Assembly: GCA_013398955.1 (NCBI GenBank)
Contig: VWPU01017519.1
Span: 1 to 64,000, forward strand
Reading direction: 5' to 3'
DNA length: 64,000 bases
Source of the DNA: Callaeas wilsoni
Taxonomy: Eukaryota > Chordata > Aves > Passeriformes > Callaeidae
Made by a program: the position numbers and the translations under genes. The number at the start of each line of letters is the position of its first letter. The first letter of the stretch is position 1. The notes below the pieces were generated by a model that saw only the letters and a list, made by a program, of their open reading frames with translations, was not told the origin of the DNA and did not search any database. Of the stretch, positions 39,561 through 51,252 are shown piece by piece.

Positions 39561-42500
39561 AGCCCTCTGGAAGGCGGCTTTGGGGAGGGATTTTTTAATG
39601 ATTACTTTTTGCTTGCTTTCTTTGCTTCCTTTCATTTTTGGTAATTCATTTTTCTGGGCTCACATGGGAGTAGGTGGGAGATTCATCCGTCCCTGGAGAC
39701 ACCTGAGTGGGAACCTCCCTGCCCCTAAATGCATTGGTTTTCAGCTTGTATTGGATGAGAGACCCTCTGACCCCTCTGGACCACTCCAAAAATAAGCCAG
39801 ACCCCAAAAACTGCATATTTCTCCCCCAGTATTGTCCCAGGCAGGTGATGCACATCCCATGCCCCAGGCAAGGCTCCATCCCAAAGGCCAGCCACCAGAC
39901 ACAGCCCTGCCACAAAAATGCCACTGATTCAGAAACCCTCCAGGTTCTGCTCTTCCAAGGGGAGCATCAGCAGTGGGAAAGCTCCCTACACACAGGGAGC
40001 TCCGCTGGGCTCCTCCAGCCACAGAACGAGTCTCTTCCATTCCCCAAACAATTGAAACAGGCTCCCACCCCCCTCGTCCCCAAAGTCTTCCCGCAAGGCG
40101 AGCGCTAGAATAGAAAGCGGATGGCGAGGAGGAAACGCCAAAAATTGTTTCACAAACTGGGGGTTTTGTCAGCAAAGAGCAGCCAGAGCCGGACGCAGGG
40201 CCGTGTTCACCGCCAGTCTGTCTGCACCCCAAAATCGGCCATGCTGGGACTGAGAGTGCAGCCCAAGGAGTGTAACCCTTGGTGGAGTGCAGCACCACGC
40301 ACATGCCTCGGTCCCAAATCCCAAGTGGAGTTGTTCTGAACCCTAAGACACCAGAACGTTGGTGCCTCCGTCTCAGAGCCTGGAGGGTGGCTGCGTGCCT
40401 GTCCAATAGCCCCAGCAGGGCTGCGTGGAGCTCCCCCTCTCCGAACAGCCTCCCTCTGGGCATTCCCCAAATTAGGGTCCTACCAGGATCGTGCTTAAAC
40501 AGAGCTTAACCTGTCTGCAAGACAGAGCTGCGGAGGTGAGGCACTGCTGTCTCCTCATCATCCTCATGCTAGAGATGGTGCCCAGTGGCACAGCCATAAC
40601 CAAAACTGGGGGTCCCAAACGGCAGGTGGGGGTCCTGAATGGCACCCGGGGGCCCTGAATGGCAGCTGCTGAAGGCGAACACAAGGGATGCAGGAGGACA
40701 AACCATCCCATTTCCCCTGACAGGCACAGTCCCTCGTGGTACTCCCCGCAGCCTTGAGGACACCCACCAGGGCTGGGATGGGGACCAGCCATCTCACTGG
40801 AAGCCCAAGCCATGGGAAGATGGAGACTGGTGTTCCAAGCATGTCTGGCAGAGAGGTGGTGCACTGGAGGGGAGGCTCCCGTCAGGTTGGAACTGAGGAA
40901 GTCATCACAAATAAGAATCAGAGCCACCACATTTCCCAGGGCTGCACACATGTGTCAAGTTAAGTGTGGCTTTGGGAGCTGGCAGCACCGCCCTGAGCAG
41001 GGGATGGATTTGGGGAAGGCTCCTGCTGAGGCTCTGCAAGGGTCCAGGGAGGGAGGGAAAGTCCTGGCAGAGATTCCGAGTCGATTGGTTTTCCAAAGGA
41101 GATGCAGCCACCTTTGAGTGCTTTCTTTGCCCAAAAAATAGCCAGTGGGGACATCTTCAGAGCCAAGGACACAGCTGGGGGTGTCCCCTCCAGAGGCAGG
41201 GAGATCTGTGGACTTCCAGGTGGGAAGTGGAGGGACTGAAGCCCCCACCAAGGAGCAGGGAGGACATGGTGGGCTCAGGCTGCTGTTCAACCACGGTAAT
41301 GCAGAGTCTCCTGGTGAGGACAGGGAGGTCCTCAAGGGTTTTCCCCTTCACTGGGCTGGGCATGCTGGCATGGCAGAAGACGGTGGAGTGGCTTGGGCAG
41401 TGCCCAGCGCTTTCCTCCCTGCCTGGGGAACCGAGCTGTGATGTGAACTAAGGACAGGGACACGACGCTCCCCTCTGTCACGTTGGGTCCAGGACCTGCT
41501 CCGTGTCCCAAGGACAGTAGGAAGTGGTCTGCAAAATAGTTCCTAAGCACACAGGCACACATTCCTATGTGCAGAAGCAAGCACGAGGGGATGAAATAAA
41601 AGAGACAAACAGTGAGACGTTTGCCTAGTTCGCATGGGGCGTAAATAAAACCATGTGGTGGCTCTGAACAAAATGATCCCTGGATTTTCACCAGAAAGGT
41701 TTGGCTATCCCTGGGTTAGGAAAGGTTGAGAAACCCATCTGTAGGCAATCCACTGCAAGCAGAGCTTTCATGCAGTGGACAGTGTGAGGAGGGCACCTCA
41801 TCGACGCCAGGGACCGGCTGGACCCTGCACACAGGGGAACGTTCCTGCTCTTCCAAGGCTGTAACTCATTCCTTATTATTTGCAGACACAAAGTTGTGTT
41901 TCAGGGCTTCATGCCTTACTCATTTCAGTCTTTATTCCTGACATCTGTATATAATCAGAGAATCCTTTAGGTTGGAATCCTCTAAGTTCGTCAAGTATTT
42001 TCCCCTGAAACGCAGTGCAGGCATCAGCAAGGGCAGAGCTTTGAGGGACCCCATAAGTAACTGACGGACAAATGGCCATCCCATGGTGTCCCCAGCCTTT
42101 GTCCACTCTCCCGCCTGCACCAGCAGGGCCAGCGGAGCCTGCCACACCCACATCCATGGGGACAGAGCTGGAGGTCAGTGATGAGCACACGGAGCTGGTC
42201 TCACCTGTGTGAGCAGCAGGGTGGACATCAGCCCTTTGGGATCAGTTATGAACGGGAGGGGGGGAATTGTTCTCAGAGTGACATCCCAGATCGCAGTTCC
42301 CCAAACCACAGTTTGGGTTCAACAACTGGAACACCTTCCCCAGGATGGCAGGATGAAATCTCCATCTTCAGCTGTTTCCAAGGCTCCTCCCTTGTCATCT
42401 CTGCCCTTTCTCCCAGGCTGAAAATCTTCCCTGTGTTTCCTGGAGCAACTTCAGCTCCCTGAGTCCAACCCACCATCATAAGGCAGAGTTCCGGCAAGAA

Positions 42501-44504
42501 ATCTCCACACCAGGAAACCTGTCAGCATCGTACAGAAGCGCAAATGTCTTTAACCCCAGCGCCTTTCAAAAGCTGAATTCCCAGAAGTTTTGGAGAGGTT
42601 CTGCCAGGAAAAGTTTTGTGAAAGACCGGGAGGATTGCAAAAGGCACCGTTTTTAGGAAAACCACCAAAAAAAAAGCACAAAGCCACCCCAACACAGCAA
42701 GTCCTGCTGCCAGCTTCCCAGCATGGAGCTGCCTTCGGGAGCAATCCCTGCCAGGCGGTGGCAAGCCACCAGCATCGCTCGTGTCCCAGAGCCCTCCGTG
42801 TCCCCACACCCCCCGCCAGCCTCAGAGAACGAAGGAGCCAGGAGCTGGGCCAGGAGCCCCAGCCTGCTTAGGCCATGGCAGCAGGCAGTGGGCTGCAGTC
42901 CGTGTCCCTGTCCAGGCAGCCAGGAGCAAGCTGAGCATCCTGCCCTGCATTTGGAGGACACATGGCAGCTGAGCTGGCAGGCTCTGAAAGGGCTCCAGAA
43001 AGCAGACGCTTAACTTTCGCCAGTACAAGAGAAGACAGGCTTCAAGACCATGCTTGCACACTGGAGATGTTTCGGATGGGTCTGTGCAGCACCCACAGCC
43101 GCATCTCCCCTCATCTCGCCCTGCATGTGACCAATAGCCCCTCACTATTGCCTGTCCCTTGTTGATACAGTCATTTTAATTTTTGTCACCTTCCCCCAGT
43201 GTGCCCAAACCTGTTCAAGAGGCTGAGCCACCTCCCCACAGCCGCAGGATCCCCAGACTCACCACTTTCCAGTAAGGCAGCACAGTATGGACGGACAGCA
43301 TCCAACCCAGGCAACCATGAGCTATGGGAACAGTGCTCTGGGTATTTTCTGTAGAGCTCAGCTCTACATGGAGGCAAAGGAGAAGGAGAGGGGCTCACAG
43401 GTCACTTGGTGGTGGTGCAGGAGATCCAGGAGCTCTGTCTGGACCCCCTGCTCCACCTGCAATGGGAAAATTCTGCTTGTCTTTGAGCTCAGCTGAGATC
43501 TCTCCGCAAAGGGAATAAACAGTGTTCCAGAGGCCAAGGGGAAGGAGGCAACATTTCTGTTCCATGCTTACTGCCTATGCTTTAATCCTCTTCAGCGACG
43601 GCTCTTGTCCCAATACTCCGGGGTTGTGCAGAGGAGCTGGGGGTTTGGAAACATCTGCATCAGGGTCAGCAGCTCACCAGGCTGAACATGCACACCTGGG
43701 GGCTCTGTGTGGGGAACTGTCAGCTTGGCCAAGCAAACCCCATGACGAGTGCCCTGTGCTGAGTGTTGTCCAGAGATGTTGTGGACTCTCCATCACTGAA
43801 AATGTTCAAGGCCAGGTTGGACAGGGCTTGGAGCAACCTGGGCTAGTGGAAAGTGTCCCTGCCCATGGCAGGGGATTGGAGCGAGATGAGCTTTAATCTC
43901 CCTTCCAACACAAACGATTTGGGGATTCTGATTCTATGATCTCTCTCTGTAGGCTTCCTTGGAGTAACACCTGAGCCCCAGGGCTGGCTCTGGCAAGGGG
44001 AGAGGAATCTCCCTTGGCAGTGCTGGGGGAAACCCTCCTCCGCCTTTGCTTGTAGCCCTTTGATCCAGGAAGTGACCACACGCACCAGCTCTCAACATGC
44101 AGATGGTGATAAGCAGCACAAAGAGCCACAGCAGGGAAACCCAGGGATTTGCCCCCACATGCTCGGGCCCATTGAGGACTGGGAGGGATAGAAAATGAGA
44201 AGCACAGTGCTGCTTGGACAGAAATGATCCCATGGCTCCCAGGTTAGGGAGCAGTCAGCAACTTCTCAGCCACAAGCTCACCTCAGACCGCTCGCCCCAG
44301 GAAGGTGTGGACACCACGAGCCCCTCCCCAGTGGTGGCACCAAATCCGGGCTGAGGTCCCTGCAGCAACAACAGCTTTAGCATCGTTTTGCTCTGCAGCC
44401 GTAAGAAAACCGCCCTGCCCCCAGACACAGAGAATCAGTGGCCAATTTTATCGCTCACTCGTATGGCAATGTCAAGCTTTAATTATTCTAGGAGCGATGA
44501 TTCC
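39561..44504. other. TSPEAR upstream intergenic DNA, no gene
   Basis: I see no exons. It holds a roughly 20-base tandem motif (GGGGGTCCTGAATGGCA) at about 40608-40665, a weak reverse CR1 tail near 41950-42005 and the CR1 piece at 43797. Confidence 0.55.
43797..43942 (+). mobile_element. CR1 3' fragment
   Basis: AAGGCCAGGTTGGACAGGGC to GATTCTATGATC, sense orientation. Confidence 0.92.
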
Positions 44505-44810
44505 GGCTCTGGAGGAGCCGGCAGGCGGCAGGGCGGGCGGTGGGCTCGGCGGGCTCCCCGGGTGCCAAGGCAGGAGCGCAGGCAGCCACGCTCGCTCTGC
44601 CCACCCGCCGGCAGCGAGCGCGGCTCCCTCTCCTCCGACATCCGGGAAGGAAAGGGAACAAAGGCAGAGAACAATTCCTATTGTTTTCCGTGACTTTCTT
44701 CAGGGCAGCTCTTCCAGCGCAATGCTGCTGCCCCGTCACTCCGGCTGCAGCACCGCGGCCCCCTGCGCTCGGAGCTGCGCAGATGCCGGTGGGGATGTGG
44801 TTCCCGTGCC
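44505..44810. promoter_or_regulatory. Isolated CpG-rich block in the TSPEAR-UBE2G2 intergenic region
   Basis: About 300 bases are rich in CpG and GGCGGG-like boxes although no gene starts here. Just left lies a TAATTATTC homeobox-like site (about 44482). The block is 5.3 kb upstream of TSPEAR and beyond the 3' end of UBE2G2, so it is not an obvious promoter of either. Confidence 0.45.
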
Positions 44811-44964
44811 GAGGTGCCTGCCACCCAACCCTCGGAGCCTGGTCTCCACTAGCACAGAGACAGCATTCTCAGCAGGGTTATCCCACTCACCACAGCTCCT
44901 GTCCTACTCCACAGCACCACTGGGCATTCCTGAGATGCCCAGGCACGGGAATATGGCAGTGCTG

Positions 44965-45020
44965 GGTTAATAGTTTGACTCCATCATCTTAGAGGTCTTT
45001 TCCAACTAAATGATTCTATG
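44965..45020 (+). mobile_element. CR1 3' tail fragment
   Basis: CATCTTAGAGGTCTTTTCCA followed by ATGATTCTATGG is the last part of a CR1 of another subfamily. Confidence 0.75.
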
Positions 45021-45161
45021 GTGACACTCAGATTCCTGTAACCAGCCAAGGCACAATGCCTGTGGTGGGGAAGGGGCAAGCTCAGCCAAGGCTCAGAGTG
45101 AAGGAGATCACCCTGATCACTTCCGTGGGTCTCCAAGGGGGAACAGAAGCATCTACAGAAG

Positions 45162-45305
45162 AGTCACAGGATTGAGTTGGAAGAGACCTTAAAGTTCATC
45201 TCATTCCTCCCCCTGCCATGGCAAGGACACCTTCCACAAGCCCAGGTTGCTCCAAGTCCTGTCCAACCTGGCTTTGAACACTTCCAGGGATGGGGCAGCC
45301 AGAAC
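45162..45305 (-). mobile_element. CR1 fragment
   Basis: Reverse CR1 end with GAGTTGGAAGAGACCTTAAA and CCCCCTGCCATGGC. Confidence 0.9.
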
Positions 45306-48300
45306 TTCTTCTCTGAGCAAAGAAGAAGTCATCTAACGTGTGAGAGAGAATTCAGCCAACGAGTCTTGTTGGGTGGGGATGAATGGATAAAATTAATCAA
45401 ATGCCCCCTGGTCACTGACTGGGTGTTCCAGGGACAGATGCTGAAAGTATCAAACGCAAAGTGAGGCTGGATGGGGACACTTTGGACAAGTGGCTTCTCC
45501 AATAATATTGATGCTTTTGTAAAACCACTCTTCATATAGAGTCTTAAGAGCTTCCCACAGCCCACAAACCTCAGCCCTCCCTCCACGGCCATGCCTAGGC
45601 TCCAAGGAGAAGATCCCGTATCAAAGCAGGATCTGGCCAAGGACAAAACTCAACTTCTAACTGCCTCTCCAGACAAAGTGGGTGTGAAAACACCTGGACT
45701 CCAGCCTGCCTGTCTGGCATCCTCCTCCAGTGCAAGAACCGGTGAGAAAAGCTGAGCTCTTGCTGAGCAAGGCCCCTCTGGAGCCACCCTCACAGCAAGC
45801 CCATAGATACCAAGGAAGGATCTCCAACCCCAGAGGTTTTTGCTTCAGAACAAATTCACCTGATCCGATCCACTCCGTATTTCACCATTTCCTAGCTCCC
45901 AGAAGGATGAATGGCAAAGGGAAGCAAAGCATCCCTGGGCATGAGCTCTGCTGTTCATTTTCAGATTGGAGACCTGGGCACGTCTCTAACACACCTGTCT
46001 CACAGAGGGAGATCCCCCAGCACCTGACCCGCTGACCAAGATTGGAGGGATACGACTGGGATTGGATCTGATCAGATCTCTGAGGGGTCTTCCTCTGGCA
46101 GAAGAAGACAGGGATCCTGGTGAAGCACCACACCAGGAGAGGAGTTTGTGTGAGCTCATCCCAGGCAGACTTAGAAAAGAAACCCTAATTCATTCAACAT
46201 CCCCATGCCACCCCAACTGGGTTCAATTTGCCAAATTGTTTTGGCATGGGGGAAACTGTTTTGGGCCCAAACTTCCATCCCAGCCGTGGGTGGAGAGCCT
46301 CCCCACGCTGGGCCCTGCACCCAAGCGCGTGGGTGCCCCCCACCCCCTGCAAGTTGCATCCTGCATTTCTGCTGCTTTGAACCCACCTCCCGTGTCGCTC
46401 TGCAGCCCCTGGCCGCAGCGGGGGCATTTGCCTTCGCTCCTCGGCGAGCCCTGTCCCAGGACACCCCTTCCTGGCCACCCCTGCAGTCCCTCAGGCCAGG
46501 GACACCTGGCTCCTGTCAGAGCCACGACAGAGCCATAGCCGCATCCCCCACTCAGGATGCCCCACGCACAGAGGAAGGGGACTTGGGCCAGGGCTTGGCT
46601 CATCTCCCTCCATGCCCTTCGGGGACATGACCAGACAGACCCGCTCCCAAATCCCTCCCGAGAGCTCACACACACACTGCTCACACCGGCGGCTCCCCTG
46701 TAATAACCCACAGGCTGTGTCACTCATTAATTATCTATTAACATACCCCATCATCTTACCTTACTGCCCAGTCCCATCTCAGGGGGTGTGAGCCACCTTC
46801 AAAAGCCACCTGGCTGGTTCTCCTGGGGCTCTTACACCACCTGCCCTGGGAGAAGACCCATCGGAGCAGGCTGGGATAGGCAGGAAGATCGGCAGGGCTG
46901 GAGTCACAGGGAAGGCACAGACCTCCCAGCCATCCCATGCTCCCATCGGGCCATGAGAGCACCAAGCAGGGCCACCAAATGTTAAATGGCTTGAACAGTT
47001 CCCTCCTCAGCGATGGGTTTCATCCCTGCAGCACCACGGAACCTAGCACAGCACTTTTGGTGCCCAAGACATCAGGTGGCACCTGGCAGCAGGAGAGGGG
47101 ACACCAGGAGCCCTCGCTGGGGCTGGCAGCTCAGGCCCTCAGTTGCTAGAGGAATTCTCCAGATTACTGCACCTTCCCCTTCCTGTGCTACCCCCAACCC
47201 TGCCTCCAGCTGGCAGCAAGACCCCCAGCAACTCTTCCTTCACACTCCTCCAGCCTTTGAGCTTCCTGAAGCACAGAGATTTTCTTCATTACCTGAGCCA
47301 GGGAAATTTGAAAGAGAAGCCACACGGGACAGGTGACCTGCGCTGTGTCTTGCCAGGCTACCGTGAGGCTCTCCCATGCTCAGCCTCCATCCCTGCCCTG
47401 CCCTGGCTCAGCCACAGGCACAGCCCCACACCACGGGACAGGGGAGGCTGCTGCACCAATCCCACATCCGAGACAATCCCAGGATCAGCAGCATGGCTGG
47501 CACTGGGGATGGACACTTCAGGCCTGTGCTGCTTCTCCTTTCCATTCTCACAGGGGTAAAACACACAGAGCATCCTCACCAAGACACCACTTCAGGAAGA
47601 CAGCAAGGACCTTCCCAAGGCACAGAGCTTTCCTGTTGCATCCATCCCAGTGCAGAACACCACCTTCCATTCAAGATATCGCTCCAGAAAGGCAGAAAAA
47701 AAAGCTGGCAGGGAGCCCGGGGCTGGCTCTGCCCCCGAGCTGCAGCCGTTTCATGTGGCTCCAACGCCTCTCACACTTTCAAAGGCACACCAACCCAGTT
47801 AATGGATGTCTCACAGCCCACTGTGTGTGTTCTGACACAGTCCCTCTGCCAAGGAAAAACAACAGTGAGCGTGTGTGGATGTGTGTATATACAAAGGCTT
47901 TAAAGAGGACGTTGCTTGCATTTTTACAGCTTTGTTGAAGGGTTTGGTTGGGGTTCTTTTTTTAATATAAAAGCCTAAAGCAAATATAATCCAGAGAAAA
48001 GGATTTTTTAAAAATCTTTAATACTTTACCTACATGCATAACACCTGTAGAGCTCTGACACTCCCCAAGGAACATGTTTTATAATAATTGTTTCAGGCTG
48101 AAAAAACACAACTGCTCAGAAAAACATTGCTGGCCAGTACTGCACATCCTGCCAACATGAGTGTTCATTCACAAAGGGACACAAGTCTTTCAGGGAAGTC
48201 TATCCCAGGAGCCACACACCAGCTTTACAAACTTTAACCTTCAGGTGTTCCCCCCCTGCAATAAAGTGCCTGTGCCATGAGACCCTCTCAGGCAGTCATG

Positions 48301-48453
48301 GCAGGAGCCCACACTCCTCCACTGTGTGAGCTGAATCCTCCCACTTTATGCAAGGGTTCCATTTGTTGCAGAAAAATGAAGTTTTAGTTCTTTCTGGCAA
48401 ATAGAAACAGGGAATCGTAACACGCCAACCACGCCGTCACCTTTACACCTTCC
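45306..48453. other. Intergenic DNA, no gene
   Basis: No supported coding sequence or RNA gene. Base composition shifts from GC-rich to AT-rich at about 47.9 kb. Confidence 0.5.
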
Positions 48454-48665
48454 ATAGAATCCCAGAATGGTTTGGGTTGGTAGGGAACTTAAAGCTCATC
48501 TCGTTCCACCCCCTGCCCTGGGCAGGGACACCTTCCACTAGCCCCGGCTGCCCCAAGCCCTGTCCAACCTGGCCTTGGACACTTCCAGGGATCCAGGGGC
48601 AGGCACAGCTTCTCTGGGCAACCTGTGCCAGGGCCTCACCACCCTCACAGGGAAGGATTTCTTCC
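48454..48665 (-). mobile_element. CR1 fragment
   Basis: AGAATCCCAGAATGGTTTGG through GGCAACCTGTGCCAGGGCC, reverse CR1. Confidence 0.92.
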
Positions 48666-48957
48666 TAAATGAACACAATGAACAACGAATTTCTTTTGAT
48701 GAACACAAACTGGCTTCAGCTGAGTAAACAGCCACCAGCTAGGCCAGTTCTCACCTCGACACCAAGTTTTAGTCCTCTGAGGTGAACTTCTGCCTACATT
48801 TTGTCACCTTTAAGATTGCAAGGTAGATAGGGTCACTGGGTGGCTTCAAATGCCCATCAGCAAGCCCACTGCATGTCAGTCTCTTGAAAAGTAAGGATTT
48901 TTACTTCTGAACAGAGATTTGGGTGCTATGGAAACTCTGAGCAGGAACTGGGCATCC

Positions 48958-49062
48958 GAGAAACCTGGCTGAGTGGAAGGTGTCCCTGTCCATGGCAGGG
49001 GCTTGGAACTAGATGGTCTTTAAGGTCCCTTCCCATTCAAACCATTCAGTGATTCTATGATC
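48958..49062 (+). mobile_element. CR1 3' fragment
   Basis: GTGGAAGGTGTCCCTGTCCA to GTGATTCTATGATC, sense orientation. Confidence 0.9.
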
Positions 49063-49447
49063 TACATGTTCTCCTCAAATCCAAGTGCTGATATCAGTAC
49101 ATTCAGAATGAACTCACCTGTTGTACGTTCACGAGAACTTCCTAGGCCAGACACATGGATATAACAATGGTTATAAGGAGCAAACCACACCACATCTGCC
49201 CACTGTCAGATTTTTATAGCTTTCTTTGAATTACCCAGCCACTGCCAGCATTACAGACAAGACATTTGCCTGCAAAGTCCATGCAATCATGTCAGCTCTT
49301 CCACTCCTGAAGTATTCCCTGTTTTAACTGGGTTTGACTAAACCCTTCCACTCCTTTGCAGCAAGTCTTTTGGCCGAGTGGTCACCCATTTACAACATCC
49401 ACTGCAATACATTTGTGTGCAACTATGAAAGAAGAAAATATAATCAC

Positions 49448-49453
49448 TTTATT
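49448..49453 (-). terminator. UBE2G2: Candidate poly(A) signal of UBE2G2
   Basis: TTTATT on plus (AATAAA on minus) lies 1.8 kb after the UBE2G2 stop codon and is followed on the minus strand by a TG-rich stretch. A distal ATTAAA at 47961-47966 would give a 3.3-kb untranslated region and coincides with the change to AT-rich sequence. Confidence 0.45.
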
Positions 49454-51252
49454 TTCAGTATACAGACTAAATCCCACCATAAAATCAAGACAATGAGCAA
49501 GCACACATGAATAAAATACTCTGCACTTCAGCAAACCCCGCTTTTGCCATGTCTGTGTTTCTGTGGCGACTCTCGCAGCTCTCCGGCGTTGCTCCTGAAG
49601 GTGGCTGCAGTACTCCCAGGAGCAATGCTCCCTCTACTCCAAAAAAACACTCCCAGTTTGCGTAAAGTGCTACATTTTCCTGTATGCCTTGAAATACTAG
49701 TTAGGTACAACACTATTTCATCATCTCTGCTCCCAAGCCATGTCCAGTCCCACTTCCACCCTGACATCAAAGCCACAATTACTTCTACAAGGAGGTAAAA
49801 TCAGCAGGCTGTAGCAATACAACTCTTCAGAGGCGCAGAACGATGGCAAAGTGCGAGCTGCAGCACAGGCAGCAAGACAGCAATGCTGAACAGTTGTACC
49901 ACACACATGCACATGATCACCTCTGTAAAGCTTTCCTCATGGTGTGACTCCTTCCACGTCACATATTTTTCACATTTAAAAAAAAACCAAACCAGCCCTT
50001 GTCAAATTTAGCCCGTTTAAAGCTGCCGACAAAATTGGATTCTGTGTGCTATCAATGGGCATCTTATTGCTTGTAGTAAATTGGAGAAGTCTGGACCTAC
50101 ACGAGATTGGCTTGCAAAGCAGGAAGGTCAGCAGAGGCCCCTCAGCAGCTTCAGGAACTGACCAGCTGGTGTTTCCTGCACCCTCCACACTGGCTACAAC
50201 ACTGCAGTCCAAAACAAGTCGTACCATCCTGGAACCCACAGCCTGTCCTGTCTGGCTCCTGTTTAATACACAAGAGCACTCAGTGCAGAGTGTCACAGGT
50301 AATTTTAGAAAGTCCATCATGCTCATCTGGGCTCATTCGCCAAAAAATAGGTGATGGGGCTGTAAAGGCAAAGCAGTGCCAAATCCTCTCAACACTCACA
50401 TGTCACCAGAGAGAGCTGGTATTTTTGCAGAGCTATGAACATGCTCAGCACAGCAAACGCATCCTCACTGGATTTTCCAACTGCCAGTGACCTACCTCGC
50501 CCAGGTGAACTTGGACCAATGTGTTCAACAATCCAGCCTCTACACCTTGTGCCTCTAACTGAGTGTGAAGTTTACAACTGAGTGTCTTCGAGGAGTAATA
50601 AAGAAGCTCTTGGGATTTCTGCCAAGCCAACACTGACTCAAAGGCTCAGTACAAACTCACAGTGTTACATGGGAACACCAGCCCATTCCAGACCCCCAGC
50701 CAGTCCTCACAGTTCACCCCCCAAAGTTCCTTTCTTTGCTAACACAGCCCTGCTTTTATAGCCTCTCCTGCTAACTATACTCTTCAAATCAAATCTGACT
50801 GCAACTCCTGCCCTTAACCTAACAGGTATAGAATGGATAGATTATTTCCTGTCCACTGCTGCTTCAGATGCAATGCTACCTAAAAAAACACAACTAATTC
50901 TTCCAGCAGATGATCCAAACCAGCACTGCTCTCCAACAGCAGATGGGCGAGGGAGGGCTGCAGATTGCCAAGTCTCCAGGCTTTCCACACCACAAAGTAA
51001 GGTAGCAACAAGCAGCCTTTGAAACAGCGTTGTCTCTGTATTTTTCTCTACCATTAAATCCCTTTTCCGCACAATTTAGTGAGTGAGCTAGAGGCTTCTC
51101 TGGAGCAGTGGAAGAAAAGAGATGGTAAATAAATAACAAATCATAAGAACTAGGCCAATAGTTTTACAAAGTTTTCCTTTTTGGTACCAGCACTGAGCAC
51201 TGCTCATTTCCAGGTGGAGAGAAATACAAAACACTTCAGTCTCTCTGTGAGC

